Assembly (NCBI GenBank): GCA_000471045.1
Contig: KI301992.1
Coordinates: 1,992,060 to 2,056,059, forward strand
Length of the DNA: 64,000 nt
Source: an actinobacterium LLX17
GTDB taxonomy: Bacteria; Actinomycetota; Actinomycetes; Propionibacteriales; Nocardioidaceae
Reading direction: 5' to 3'
Part shown: piece after piece, positions 21,113 to 31,760 of the stretch
Layout: every line of letters starts with the position of its first letter
Position numbering within the stretch: the first letter of the stretch is position 1
Notes under the pieces: generated by a model
The model's database searches: none
Seen by the model: only the letters and a program-made list of their open reading frames with translations
What the model was told of the DNA's origin: nothing
Translations under genes and position numbers: made by a program

Positions 21113-22297
21113 GTGCGCACCATCGACGTCGCCGAGCGACGCGCCCGGATCGGCGTGCGGCACGCCCTCGCGCCGGCCCACCACGTGACCACGCCCGCCG
21201 ACGCCGCCCGCACCGTCGCGGCCCTGCACAGCACCGACCCGTCCACGGTCGTGCTGTCGGTCCTGGCCCGCACGTCGGGCCTCGCGCCGGCCGACGTCGA
21301 GCACGCGCTGTACGAGTCACGCGAGCTCGTGCGGGTCATGGCCATGCGGCGCACCGTCTTCGTGGCCGCCCGCGAGCACGCCACCCTGCTGCTCGCGGGG
21401 GCGGGTGACGACGTCGCCCGCACCCAGCGACGCCTGCTCGAGAAGCTCGTCACGCAGGAAGGACACACCGACGACGCGTCGGCTTGGGTCGCCGCGGCGG
21501 CCGATCGTCTCGTCGAGGCCGTGGCCCACCTCGGTGAGGCCACCAGCACCGAGATCGCGGCCGCCGACCCCCTCCTGGCACTCCGGGTCGACGTGGGGGG
21601 CGACGGCAGCGCGACCCCCACGGTGGCGAGCCGGCTGCTCACGGTGCTCGGCGCGGAGGGGCGCGTCGTCCGCACCCGTCCGCGCGGCGGTTGGACCAGC
21701 ACCCAGTTCCGGTGGGCCACCCACGCCCGCTGGCTGGGGTCTGCGCCACCGACCGAGACCGAGCCCACCGCCGACGACGCCGCCACGGGGCTCGCACGGC
21801 TGTGGCTGGCCACCCACGGCCCCGCCACGATCGACGACCTGCGCTGGTGGACCGGCTGGGGCGTCACCCGCACGCGCGCGGCCCTCGCCAGGCTCGACGT
21901 CGTCGAGGTCGACCTGTCGGGCGTCCCCGGCATCGCGCTGGCCGACGACCTCGAGCCCGTGCCCGCCCCCGACCCGTGGGTCGCACTGCTCCCGGCGCTC
22001 GACCCGTCGGTCATGGGCTGGAAGCAGCGCGAGTTCCTGCTCGGCCCCCACGCCGGCCAGCTCTTCGACACCACCGGCAACGCCGGGCCCACCGTCTGGT
22101 CCGACGGACGCGTCGTCGGCGGGTGGGTGCAGCGACCCGACGGCGAGGTCGTGGTCGAGCTGCTCGAGGACGTCGGCGCCGAGGTGCACGACGCCGCGCT
22201 CGCCCGGGCGGCCGCCCTCACCGACCTGCTCGGCGACGTCCGCCTCTCCGCGCGCGGCCGCCGCTACTCCCCGATCGAGGCCCGTCTTCGCTCCTGA
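21113..22297 (+). CDS. Winged helix DNA-binding domain-containing protein (HTH_42/YcaQ superfamily)
   Basis: 394 residues matching the actinobacterial winged-helix family built around a segment such as LHSTDPSTVVLSVLARTSG and YESRELVRVMAMRRTVFV early on, and WKQREFLLGPH...LFDTTGNAGPTVWSDGRVVGGWVQ toward the C-terminus. The related E. coli YcaQ is a glycosylase opening DNA interstrand crosslinks through a QxQ/QxD motif; I do not see an obvious QxQ here, so repair activity is uncertain. The gene is monocistronic and divergent from an MFS gene. Confidence 0.8.
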   Translation: MRTIDVAERRARIGVRHALAPAHHVTTPADAARTVAALHSTDPSTVVLSVLARTSGLAPADVEHALYESRELVRVMAMRRTVFVAAREHATLLLAGAGDDVARTQRRLLEKLVTQEGHTDDASAWVAAAADRLVEAVAHLGEATSTEIAAADPLLALRVDVGGDGSATPTVASRLLTVLGAEGRVVRTRPRGGWTSTQFRWATHARWLGSAPPTETEPTADDAATGLARLWLATHGPATIDDLRWWTGWGVTRTRAALARLDVVEVDLSGVPGIALADDLEPVPAPDPWVALLPALDPSVMGWKQREFLLGPHAGQLFDTTGNAGPTVWSDGRVVGGWVQRPDGEVVVELLEDVGAEVHDAALARAAALTDLLGDVRLSARGRRYSPIEARLRS

Positions 22298-22374
22298 CCT
22301 CGCCCGCCGCGCCCGGTCTCCCTGCGCTACGTTGATCGTGTCGCCCAGGTCACACGTCGCATCCAGGAGGACCC

Positions 22375-23364
22375 GTGAGCCCCACCCCCGTCAAGGTCGC
22401 CGTCACCGGAGCCGCCGGTCAGATCGGCTACAGCCTGCTGTTCCGCATCGCCGGAGGCTCGCTGTTCGGTCCCGACACCCCGGTGCAGCTGCGGCTCCTC
22501 GAGATCGAGCCGGCTCTGGCGTCGCTCGAGGGTGTCGTCATGGAGCTCGACGACTGCGCGTTCCCGCTGCTGGACTCCGTCGAGATCGGCGCCGATGCGC
22601 GCAAGGTCTTCGACGGCGTCAACCTGGCGCTGCTGGTCGGCGCGCGCCCGCGGTCGAAGGGCATGGAGCGCGGTGACCTCCTCGAGGCCAACGGCGCCAT
22701 CTTCACCGAGCAGGGCAAGGCCCTGAACGAGGTCGCGGCCGACGACGTACGCATCGGCGTCACCGGCAACCCGGCCAACACCAACGCCCTGATCGCCATG
22801 AGCAACGCCCCCGACATCCCGCGCGAGCGGTTCAGCGCCCTCACGCGCCTCGACCACAACCGCGCACTCAGCCAGCTGCACAGCAAGACCGGTGTGCCCG
22901 TGGCCGACATCCGCAAGGTCAGCATCTGGGGCAACCACTCGGCCACGCAGTACCCCGACGTCTTCCACGCCGAGATCGACGGCCGGCCCGCGGTCGACGT
23001 CATCGACGACCAGAGCTGGATCGAGAACGACTTCATCCCCACGGTCGCCAAGCGCGGCTCGGCCATCATCGAGGCCCGCGGTGCGTCGTCAGCGGCCTCC
23101 GCCGCGTCCGCCACGATCGACGCGGCCCACGACTGGCTGCTCGGCTCCCCCAGCGACGACTGGGTCTCGATGGCCGTCGCCTCCGACGGCTCCTACGACA
23201 TCCCCGAGGGCCTCGTCTACTCGTTCCCCGTCACCACGTCGGGCGGCGACTGGTCGATCGTCCAAGGACTCGAGATCAACGAGTTCAGCCGCGGCAAGAT
23301 GGACGCCACGGCCGCCGAGCTCGTCGAGGAGCGCGACGCCGTGCAGGGCCTCGGCCTGATCTGA
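22375..23364 (+). CDS. mdh: Malate dehydrogenase
   Basis: NAD-dependent oxidation of malate to oxaloacetate in the TCA cycle. The 329-residue protein has the nucleotide fold [21 protein letters not shown], the substrate-loop region [19 protein letters not shown], the [16 protein letters not shown] segment and the catalytic histidine in [13 protein letters not shown]. This is the long mesophilic (MDH-type 2) form. AGGAGG lies four bases before the GTG, and a TACGTT -10-like box is at 22328-22333, so this message has a conventional leader. Confidence 0.97.
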   Translation: MSPTPVKVAVTGAAGQIGYSLLFRIAGGSLFGPDTPVQLRLLEIEPALASLEGVVMELDDCAFPLLDSVEIGADARKVFDGVNLALLVGARPRSKGMERGDLLEANGAIFTEQGKALNEVAADDVRIGVTGNPANTNALIAMSNAPDIPRERFSALTRLDHNRALSQLHSKTGVPVADIRKVSIWGNHSATQYPDVFHAEIDGRPAVDVIDDQSWIENDFIPTVAKRGSAIIEARGASSAASAASATIDAAHDWLLGSPSDDWVSMAVASDGSYDIPEGLVYSFPVTTSGGDWSIVQGLEINEFSRGKMDATAAELVEERDAVQGLGLI

Positions 23365-23371
23365 CCACTCC

Positions 23372-23436
23372 GCTCGTTGAGGCGCGAGGAGCCCTGCGAC
23401 GAGCCACGAAACGTGCGGCCGGAGGCTTCGTGGCTC
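23372..23436. repeat. Dispersed-type palindromic repeat with 10-bp stem after mdh
   Basis: The sequence beginning GCTCGTTGAGGCGCGAGGAG and ending at a perfect inverted repeat (GAGCCACGAA at 23401-23410, TTCGTGGCTC at 23427-23436) resembles the short GC-rich dispersed repeats common in Nocardioides-like genomes. It fills the gap between mdh and the convergent DUF3017 gene and could act as a transcription terminator. Confidence 0.5.
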
Positions 23437-23475
23437 CGGCGCCGAGCGCCGTCACACCTCAGCCAGCGAAGGAGA

Positions 23476-23757
23476 CTAGCCCTCCGGGCCCGGTGGCACC
23501 ACCACGGCCAGCACGGTCAGGGAGACGCCGAGGAACGCGGTCCACACGACGTCGAACGTGCGACCGCGCACGTGGAGCATGCCCGAGTGCTCCTCGGGGA
23601 TGACCAACCGCGCCACGGCACCGGCACCGAACGTGGCTCCGATGACCGCCAGTCCCTTGCGCCAGTAGCCGACACCCACCAGCACCAGGCCGACGGCGAT
23701 CGCCACCGTCATCAGCACCCAGAACTGCGAGCCGCGGCTGCGCGGCACGACACTCAC
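23476..23757 (-). CDS. DUF3017 domain-containing small membrane protein
   Basis: A 93-residue protein with about three hydrophobic segments ([53 protein letters not shown]). DUF3017 proteins sit immediately after folD across actinobacteria; function unknown. The GTG at 23757 overlaps the folD stop (GTGA), which decides the start and implies translational coupling. Confidence 0.8.
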   Translation of the reverse strand: MSVVPRSRGSQFWVLMTVAIAVGLVLVGVGYWRKGLAVIGATFGAGAVARLVIPEEHSGMLHVRGRTFDVVWTAFLGVSLTVLAVVVPPGPEG

Positions 23758-24620
23758 GACGCGGCCGCCCCCACCAGCTTCTCGGTGGCGTCGACGACGT
23801 TGGCGAGCAGCATGGCCCGGGTCATCGGTCCGACGCCGCCCGGATTGGGAGCGACCCACCCCGCCACGCCGTAGACGTCGGGGTGCAGGTCACCCACGAT
23901 CTTGCCGGCCTCGTCACGACTCACGCCGACGTCGAGCAGCGCCGCACCCGGCTTGACCATGTCGGCCGTGATGATGCCGGGCACTCCCGCGGCCGCGATG
24001 ACGATGTCGGCGCGGCTCACCTCGGCCGCGAGGTCGCGCGTGCCGGTGTGGCAGAGCGTGACCGTGGCGTTCTCGCTGCGCCGGGTCAGCATCAGCCCCA
24101 TCGGCCGGCCCACCGTCACGCCGCGCCCCACGACCACCACGTGCTGCCCGGCGATCTCGACCTCGTGGCGCCGCAGCAGCTCGATGATGCCGCGTGGGGT
24201 GCAGGGCAACGGGGCGGGCTCGTTGAGCACCAGCCAGCCGAGGTTCGTCGGGTGCAGGCCGTCGGCGTCCTTGGCCGGGTCGATGCGACCGATGACGGCG
24301 TTCTCGTCGAGACCACGCGGCAGGGGCAGCTGCACGATGTAGAGGGTGCACTCAGGGTCGGCGTTCAGCTGGTCGACCGCCGCCTCGACGTCGGTCTGGC
24401 TGGCGGTGGCCGGCAGGTCGATGCGGATCGAGTTGATGCCGATCTGGGCGCAGTCCTTGTGCTTGGCGCCGACGTACCACTGGCTGCCGGGGTCGTCCCC
24501 GACGAGGATCGTGCCGAGTCCGGGCACGACGCCACGCTCGGCGAGAGCCGCGACCCGGACGGCCAGCTCGGACTTGATCGCGGCCGCGGCCGCCTTGCCG
24601 TCGAGGATCTGAGCAGTCAC
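23754..24620 (-). CDS. folD: Bifunctional methylenetetrahydrofolate dehydrogenase/cyclohydrolase
   Basis: Interconverts 5,10-methylene-, methenyl- and 10-formyl-THF. The 288 residues include the catalytic lysine region [14 protein letters not shown], the family signature [15 protein letters not shown], and the cofactor segment [17 protein letters not shown]. The GTG at 24620 begins [12 protein letters not shown], matching family N-termini. Together with purU, purH and purN elsewhere in the window it serves one-carbon and purine metabolism. Confidence 0.96.
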   Translation of the reverse strand: MTAQILDGKAAAAAIKSELAVRVAALAERGVVPGLGTILVGDDPGSQWYVGAKHKDCAQIGINSIRIDLPATASQTDVEAAVDQLNADPECTLYIVQLPLPRGLDENAVIGRIDPAKDADGLHPTNLGWLVLNEPAPLPCTPRGIIELLRRHEVEIAGQHVVVVGRGVTVGRPMGLMLTRRSENATVTLCHTGTRDLAAEVSRADIVIAAAGVPGIITADMVKPGAALLDVGVSRDEAGKIVGDLHPDVYGVAGWVAPNPGGVGPMTRAMLLANVVDATEKLVGAAAS

Positions 24621-24626
24621 GCTCCG

Positions 24627-24632
24627 AGTCTC
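24627..24632 (-). promoter_or_regulatory. Possible leaderless -10 box of folD
   Basis: GAGACT, six bases, then GTG. The first base deviates from the TANNNT pattern. Confidence 0.3.
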
Positions 24633-24759
24633 CCACGCACGGCCCCTGTAGCAGCCGCGAGGCCACGGACCATCTCCGGACCATGGCCGGTGGCGAAGGT
24701 CCACCACCCCTACACTCTCCTCAGCCGGACGGACAACACTCTGCGGAAAGAGGTCAACG

Positions 24760-25392
24760 GTGTCGCGTGCCCAGCTCACCCAGGAGCGCAGTCGAGCCCG
24801 TCGGGAGGCGTTGCTGGCTGCCGCCATCGAGCTGTTCGCCGAAGGGGGTTCGCGCTCGGTGACCCACCGCGCCGTCGCCGCCCGCGCCGGCCTCCCCCCG
24901 GCCACCACGACCTACTACTTCGCCTCGATCGAGGAGCTGGTGCGCGAGGCCCTCCAGTCCCACATCAGCGGCTGGATCGCGACCCTGGAGTCGCTGGCGT
25001 CGATCGAGATCGACCCGCGGGTCGACGTCACCACCGCCAGCAGCCTGGTGACCGAGATCTTCGCCACGCGCAGTCCCGAGAAGGCCGGCACCGAGCTGGC
25101 CATCTACCTGGCCGCCGCTCGCGATCCCGAGCTGCGGGACTCCGCGGCTGCGGCCTTGCAGGCCTTGCAGGACCTCACCGTCTCGGTGCTCGGGCGCGCC
25201 GGGCTCGACGCCCCCGAGGACCTGGCCGCCCAGGTCGTCGCGCTGATCGCGGGCGTCGCGCTGCGCCGCCAGTCCGGTCAGTACGACGAGCCCGTGGAGG
25301 CACGCCTGATCACCGTCGGCGTGCGCAACCTCGTCGCCGCCCACCTGCTCGGCGAGACCGCCGTCGACGAAGCCCTCGTGCGGCCGGTCTGA
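24760..25392 (+). CDS. TetR-family transcriptional regulator
   Basis: 210 residues. The N-terminal helix-turn-helix ([40 protein letters not shown]) is intact, and the C-terminal ligand domain is all-helical. The GTG start is preceded by AAAGAGG, and TACACT at 24711-24716 is a reasonable -10 box. Target and ligand are unknown; it is divergent from folD and upstream of topoisomerase IB, neither of which is an obvious target. Confidence 0.88.
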   Translation: MSRAQLTQERSRARREALLAAAIELFAEGGSRSVTHRAVAARAGLPPATTTYYFASIEELVREALQSHISGWIATLESLASIEIDPRVDVTTASSLVTEIFATRSPEKAGTELAIYLAAARDPELRDSAAAALQALQDLTVSVLGRAGLDAPEDLAAQVVALIAGVALRRQSGQYDEPVEARLITVGVRNLVAAHLLGETAVDEALVRPV

Positions 25393-25400
25393 ACCGCACC

Positions 25401-25406
25401 TAGGCT
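25401..25406 (+). promoter_or_regulatory. Leaderless -10 box of topoisomerase IB gene
   Basis: TAGGCT, six bases, then ATG. It lies in the 20-base gap after the TetR gene. Confidence 0.55.
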
Positions 25407-25412
25407 CGGCGC

Positions 25413-26423
25413 ATGGTTCGGCTGCGACGTGTCTCCGCCGACCAGCCGGGGTGGACCCGCAAGCGGCACGGACGCGGGTTCCGCTATCTCGGGCTCGACG
25501 GCCAGTCGCTGGCCGAGGCCGACGTCGAGCGCTGTCGACGCCTCGTCATCCCGCCGGCCTGGACCGATGTGTGGATATGCCCGGCCGACAACGGCCACCT
25601 GCAGGTCGTGGGCACCGACGACGCCGGCCGGCGCCAGTACCTGTACCACGAGGAATGGCGACGCCGCCGCGACGAGGAGAAGTTCATCGCGATGGAGTCG
25701 TTCGCGCGGTCGCTGCTGCGCAACCGGCGGGGCGCCCGTCAGGACCTCGGTCGCGAGGAGCCCGACCTCACCCGGGCGTGCGCGGTGGCGTTCGGCCTGC
25801 TCGACCTCGGCCTGTTCCGCATCGGCAACGAGCAGTACCGCGCCGCCAACGGCAGCCACGGTCTGACCACGCTCGACCGCGACCACGTCCAGGTAACGGG
25901 TCAGCGGGTCGAGCTGCACTACCCCGGCAAGTCCGGCCAGGTCGTCGACGGCGCGGTCCGCGACCAGCGCCTGGCCCACGCCGTCGGCGTCATGCTCGAG
26001 CGGGAGGGCGGTGGCGACCGGGCCTTCGTCTACCGCGACGAACGCGGGTGGCACGACCTCACCTCGGCCCACGTCAACGACTACGTGGCCCAGGTCCTCG
26101 GCCAGGGCTACACCGCCAAGGACTTCCGCACGTGGCGCGCCACCGTCATCGCCGCGCGGTCACTGGCCCTCGCCGACGACAGCACCGTGCGGGCGCGCCG
26201 GTCGGCCGTGTCGGCGGCGATGCGCGAGGTCTCCGAGCACCTCGGCAACACTCCCGCCGTGGCCCGCGCCTCGTACGTCGACCCGCGGGTCGTCGAGCTC
26301 TACGAGCAGGGCATCACGCTGGGTGACACCGCGCTCGGCTCACGACGCCGCATCGCACCCGGCGCGATGGTGCCCCGCGTGCTGGAGCGCTCGGTGCTGC
26401 GCCTCCTGCGCCGTCGCTCCTGA
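25413..26423 (+). CDS. DNA topoisomerase IB (poxvirus-like)
   Basis: A 336-residue type IB topoisomerase that relaxes supercoils through a 3'-phosphotyrosine intermediate. Family features include GRGFRYLGLDG and the IPPAWTDVWICPADNGHLQ segment near the N-terminus, RIGNEQYRAANGSHGLTTL, KDFRTWRAT with a catalytic arginine, and the nucleophile tyrosine in ARASYVDPRV (near residue 288). Bacterial homologues are accessory, non-essential enzymes. It converges on purH. Confidence 0.94.
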   Translation: MVRLRRVSADQPGWTRKRHGRGFRYLGLDGQSLAEADVERCRRLVIPPAWTDVWICPADNGHLQVVGTDDAGRRQYLYHEEWRRRRDEEKFIAMESFARSLLRNRRGARQDLGREEPDLTRACAVAFGLLDLGLFRIGNEQYRAANGSHGLTTLDRDHVQVTGQRVELHYPGKSGQVVDGAVRDQRLAHAVGVMLEREGGGDRAFVYRDERGWHDLTSAHVNDYVAQVLGQGYTAKDFRTWRATVIAARSLALADDSTVRARRSAVSAAMREVSEHLGNTPAVARASYVDPRVVELYEQGITLGDTALGSRRRIAPGAMVPRVLERSVLRLLRRRS

Positions 26424-26436
26424 CCCCTTCCGGCGG

Positions 26437-28016
<1,580 letters not shown>

Positions 28017-28020
<4 letters not shown>

Positions 28021-28661
28021 GCGGGGTCCTTCCGGGGACTGATGACGTGGCGGCCGTCGACCGTGAAGCCGTCGCGGGCGAGTCGGCCGACCCACTCGAC
28101 GAGCATGCCGCGCTCGCTGGACTTGATGCGTTCGTGCAGGGACTCGACGTCGTCGTCGGGCAGCACCGGGACAGCGACCTGCGCCACGATCGGGCCCGTG
28201 TCGACGCCGGCGTCGACGACGAACAACGTGGCACCTGTGACCTTGACGCCGTGCGCCAGGGCGTCGGCCGGCGCGTGCATGCCGGGGAACGCGGGCGACA
28301 ACGCCGGATGCGTGTTGACCGTGCGTCCACCGAACCGCTCGAGGAACTGCGCACCGGCCAGCTTCATGAAGCCGGCCAGCACCACGAGGGCGGGCCCGTG
28401 CCGCGCCACCTCGTCGGCCAGCGCGGCGTCCCAGGCGGACCGATCGGCGAAGTCAGCGGTGCGCAGCACGAAGGTCTCGATGCCGTGCCGCTCGGCCCGC
28501 GCGAGGGCCTCGATGTCGTGCCGGTCGGCCCCGACGGCGGCGATGCGGACCCCGTAGGCGGGGTCGTCGGCCGCGTCGATCAGGGCCTGCAGGTTGGTGC
28601 CGCTGCCGGAGACGAGGACGACGATCGGCGTCGCGTCAGGATCCGGTGGCACGGCCCCCAC
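28017..28661 (-). CDS. purN: Phosphoribosylglycinamide formyltransferase
   Basis: 10-formyl-THF-dependent GAR transformylase, 214 residues. It opens with [18 protein letters not shown] (phosphate-binding loop) and contains [31 protein letters not shown] with the catalytic Asn-His pair, plus [10 protein letters not shown] with the catalytic Asp. It overlaps the upstream PerM-like gene by 26 bases and purH by four. Confidence 0.96.
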
Positions 28662-29808
28662 GATAGTGGGCCAGCACGGCGCCGATCGCGGCGGCCACGG
28701 CCATGACGGGCACCACCCGCAGCAGGGGGAGCAGACCGTCGGGTCCGACCTCGCTCATGCGCCCCGGCCCGACCGATCCGCCGGAGAGCCAGACCAGCAC
28801 CGTCAGCGCCAGGGCACCGACGCCGCCGGCGACGGCCGCCACACCGACGCCTCGCCAGAAGTCGGTGCCGGTGTCGACGTGGCCGCGGCGGACGAGGCGC
28901 CACCCGGCGACCAAGGCCGCGATCGCGGGCACGAGCCCCAGCAGGAACGTCCAGGCCGGCAGGTCCCCCGGGGACGGCAGGGCCGCCAGCACCGGGAGTC
29001 CCGGGACCTCCCCGAGGTTGGCGGCCGTGAGGTCGACCGAGGTGTCGCTGCCGACACGGAAGCCGGGCCCCATCAGCGCTGACGCCGCCCAGAGCGCCAG
29101 GGTCGGCACGAGCAGCACGCAGGCCGCCGCCAGGACGATGCCCCCGCCGAACCCGGGATCGAGCAGCGCCCAGAGTCGGCCGGCGCGCTCGACGTGCAGC
29201 GCGAGCAGCACGACGACCAGCGCCAGCGACGTGACCAGCACCGCCACCACCGCCGTGCCGGCGCCACGGACGACCGCCCGCAGCTCCGGCTGGTCCTGCG
29301 GCCACCAGGCATCGGGGACCCCCTGAGCCACGACGTACCCCAGGGCCGCAGCCACCCCCACGACGACGAAGGCCATGAACGCGGCGCGGACGAACGGGAC
29401 CGACGCGTCGCCCGTGCTGGTGACGGCGGCGACGACAGCCGCCAGGACCCCGTAGGTCCCCGCAGCGGTCGCGGCGAACGCGGCGGGCTCGGCCACCGGG
29501 TCGCGCACCACCCGCCGGGTCGCGAGGACGACGAGGCCGATCACCAGGGCGACGGTGCCCCACGGGACGACGGTGATCGCGACGCCCTCGGCCTCCAGGC
29601 CGGTGCCGTGGGCGACGAGCCAGACCTGCGACGCGGCCCGTGCGGTGGACGGCGAGGGCCCGCCACCGCCTCCGGCCCACACGGCCAGCACCGCGAGGAC
29701 CCACCCCGCGACGGCGGCGGAAGCGGCGACCAGGAAACCGGGCCAGACGGACGAACCGGAGGCACTGGAGACGGCACTGGAAGCGGGGAACCGAGGAGCA
29801 GCGGGCAC
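28636..29808 (-). CDS. PerM-like/DUF6350 polytopic membrane protein
   Basis: A 390-residue membrane protein with about nine to ten hydrophobic segments, beginning WPGFLVAASAAVAGWVLAVLAVW. A gene encoding such a protein sits just before purN in many actinobacteria; the mycobacterial version (PerM) has been linked to cell division and persistence. The family call rests on position and hydropathy more than on motifs. The GTG at 29808 is preceded by GGGAGG. It shares a short promoter region with the divergent sigma-like gene. Confidence 0.75.
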   Translation of the reverse strand: MPAAPRFPASSAVSSASGSSVWPGFLVAASAAVAGWVLAVLAVWAGGGGGPSPSTARAASQVWLVAHGTGLEAEGVAITVVPWGTVALVIGLVVLATRRVVRDPVAEPAAFAATAAGTYGVLAAVVAAVTSTGDASVPFVRAAFMAFVVVGVAAALGYVVAQGVPDAWWPQDQPELRAVVRGAGTAVVAVLVTSLALVVVLLALHVERAGRLWALLDPGFGGGIVLAAACVLLVPTLALWAASALMGPGFRVGSDTSVDLTAANLGEVPGLPVLAALPSPGDLPAWTFLLGLVPAIAALVAGWRLVRRGHVDTGTDFWRGVGVAAVAGGVGALALTVLVWLSGGSVGPGRMSEVGPDGLLPLLRVVPVMAVAAAIGAVLAHYRGGRATGS

Positions 29809-29825
29809 GCCTCCATCCTCCCTTG

Positions 29826-29831
29826 TAAGGT
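29826..29831 (+). promoter_or_regulatory. -10-like box upstream of the sigma-like membrane protein
   Basis: TAAGGT lies 45 bases before the ATG, and AGGAGG at about 29864-29869 gives a normal leader. The same 68-base interval must also hold the promoter of the divergent PerM-like gene. Confidence 0.35.
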
Positions 29832-29876
29832 TGCGGCGTCGCTCAGAGCCACGCCGACTCGGTCAGGAGGCACACG

Positions 29877-31700
29877 ATGACGCGAGTCGACGAGTTCGAC
29901 AGCTTCTACCGGTCGACCTCCGAGTCCGCCCTGCGGGTGGTGTACGCCGTCACAGGCGACCGCACGGTGGCCCACGACGTGACGGTCGACGCCTACCGGC
30001 GCGCCTGGCGCGACTGGTCCAAGATTCGCGACCACGATCCCGTCCGCTACGTGCGGTCCGAGGCCTGGAAGCTCGCCGTGCTCAGCCGCGGCACGCACCC
30101 GCTGCGCCGCCGCCACGAGGAGGACTCCGACACCGAGCTGCTCGACGCGCTCGCGTCGCTCCCCTCGGACGACCGGCGCCTCGTCGTGCTCATGACGCTC
30201 GGCAGCACCGACCTCGACGAGGCCGCCGCCGAGGTCGGGGTCAGTGACGAGGAGGGCATCGAGCTCGTCACCACGGCCATCACGGCGCTCGAGGCCTCCA
30301 CGGGCCAGTCGATCGACGAGCTCGAGCGCCGGATGAACGCCCTCGGGGCGGTCACCAGCCGCCTCACGATGCCCCCGTCGGCCGACATCCGGCAGAAGGC
30401 CGTCCGCGGACAGCGTCGCAACACGGTCGGGCTGGTGCTCGCCGCGCTGGTCGCGATCGTGGCCGGCGGCCTCGTGGTCACGGAGGGCGATCCGCTCGCG
30501 GCCGTGGCCGGAGTCCCCTATCGCGAGCGTCTCGGCGCCGAGAGTCCCGACCTCGTGCTGGACTCGCGCCAGATCGACACCGACAACCTGCTCACGACCT
30601 CCCAGGTGTCGCGTCTCGCTCCCGACGGCGACTGGGCCGTCGGCGACACCGACGAGAACATCGCCGACGACACGCCGTACGCGACGTGCCCGACCCAGCG
30701 CTTCGCCACCGAGAACCCCGTCAAGGTCTTCGTCCGCACCTTCGAGTCCGCGGGCAGCGACCGCGTGGCCCAGGCGATCGAGGTGGCCGGCAGCCCCGCC
30801 GAGGCCGAGGCCGCCTACCAGCGGCTCGTGAGCTGGTACGCCGACTGCGCTCACCCCCGCGTCCAGCTGACCGAGACCTACCGGGTCGAGCGCCCCTTCG
30901 GCGACTTCCTGATCCTGCGCCTCGTGTCGCACCGCTCCCCCGAGCGCACGTTCACGGTCGGCTTCAGCTACTCCGGCACCGTGGCGAGCGCCCTCGTGCA
31001 CGAGGTCGACGGTCTCACCGGTCCGCCGATCGAGGAGTTCGCCCAGACCCTCAACGACTCCGTCGAGCGGGTGTGCGCCGACAGTGGCGGCAACTGCCGC
31101 GAGGACATCACCGTCATCCCGACCGATCCGCCGGCCACGTCCGAGGCGCCGTCCTTCCTCGGCATCGTCGACCTGCCGCCCATCGCCGCGGTCGACCAGG
31201 TCTGGGCCGGCACGACGCCGTCGACCGACTCGTCGGCCAACCCCGCCTCCACGGTCTGCGATCGCGCCTCGTTCGCGATCGAGGGGGTGTCGTCCTCGTC
31301 GCGCATCTACCTGATCCCGGAGGCCGAGACCCTGCCGGTCACCTTCGGTGTCGTCGAGACGGTCGGCACGTTCCCGACCGTCGAGGCCGCCACCGGGTTC
31401 GTCGACGGCGTGCAGGCCACGATCAACGCGTGCAGTGCCGACAACCTCGCCGCCACGGCGACACCCGGCGACGGGTTCGGCGCCGGACCCGACTTCCGTG
31501 GCTCGACGTGGCAGATCACCCTCGAGGTCGAGGGCGGCGCCCCGGTGACGTTCCGCACCGCCATCGTCCAGCGCGGCGCGGCCGTCGCCCAGGTGCTGTT
31601 CACGCCCAGCGGCGAGGCCGACATCTCGCCGCAGCAGTTCACCGCGCTGGCCCAGCGGGCCGCGCAGCGCCTCGTCTACGCCGGAGCGCCGGTCGCCTGA
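29877..31700 (+). CDS. Membrane-anchored degenerate ECF-sigma-like protein with tandem extracytoplasmic domains
   Basis: A 607-residue protein I do not recognise as a named family. Residues ~5-66 resemble region 2 of SigE-type ECF sigma factors (FYRSTSESALRVVYAVTGD...RRAWRDWSKIRDHDP). Residues ~88-140 resemble region 4 (LASLPSDDRRLVVLM...DEAAAEVGVS), but the expected recognition helix is acidic (SDEEGIELV), so DNA binding is doubtful. One membrane segment follows (~183-202). Then come two extracytoplasmic halves, ~215-410 and ~425-607, with cysteines at 271/324/400/407 and 461/519, reminiscent of PknH-type sensor domains. This suggests a fused signalling protein. Convergent with sucD across a strong hairpin. 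Confidence 0.7.
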   Translation: MTRVDEFDSFYRSTSESALRVVYAVTGDRTVAHDVTVDAYRRAWRDWSKIRDHDPVRYVRSEAWKLAVLSRGTHPLRRRHEEDSDTELLDALASLPSDDRRLVVLMTLGSTDLDEAAAEVGVSDEEGIELVTTAITALEASTGQSIDELERRMNALGAVTSRLTMPPSADIRQKAVRGQRRNTVGLVLAALVAIVAGGLVVTEGDPLAAVAGVPYRERLGAESPDLVLDSRQIDTDNLLTTSQVSRLAPDGDWAVGDTDENIADDTPYATCPTQRFATENPVKVFVRTFESAGSDRVAQAIEVAGSPAEAEAAYQRLVSWYADCAHPRVQLTETYRVERPFGDFLILRLVSHRSPERTFTVGFSYSGTVASALVHEVDGLTGPPIEEFAQTLNDSVERVCADSGGNCREDITVIPTDPPATSEAPSFLGIVDLPPIAAVDQVWAGTTPSTDSSANPASTVCDRASFAIEGVSSSSRIYLIPEAETLPVTFGVVETVGTFPTVEAATGFVDGVQATINACSADNLAATATPGDGFGAGPDFRGSTWQITLEVEGGAPVTFRTAIVQRGAAVAQVLFTPSGEADISPQQFTALAQRAAQRLVYAGAPVA

Positions 31701-31705
31701 CCATG

Positions 31706-31749
31706 CCGAAGGGCCCGCCCCCACCGCGAGGTGTGGACGGGCCCTTCGG
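31706..31749. terminator. Bidirectional terminator hairpin between the sigma-like gene and sucD
   Basis: Perfect 12-bp inverted repeat CCGAAGGGCCCG / CGGGCCCTTCGG (31706-31717 and 31738-31749) with a 20-base loop, exactly between two convergent genes. There is no U tract, as is common in high-GC actinobacteria. Confidence 0.8.
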
Positions 31750-31760
31750 GGGTGCTCAGA

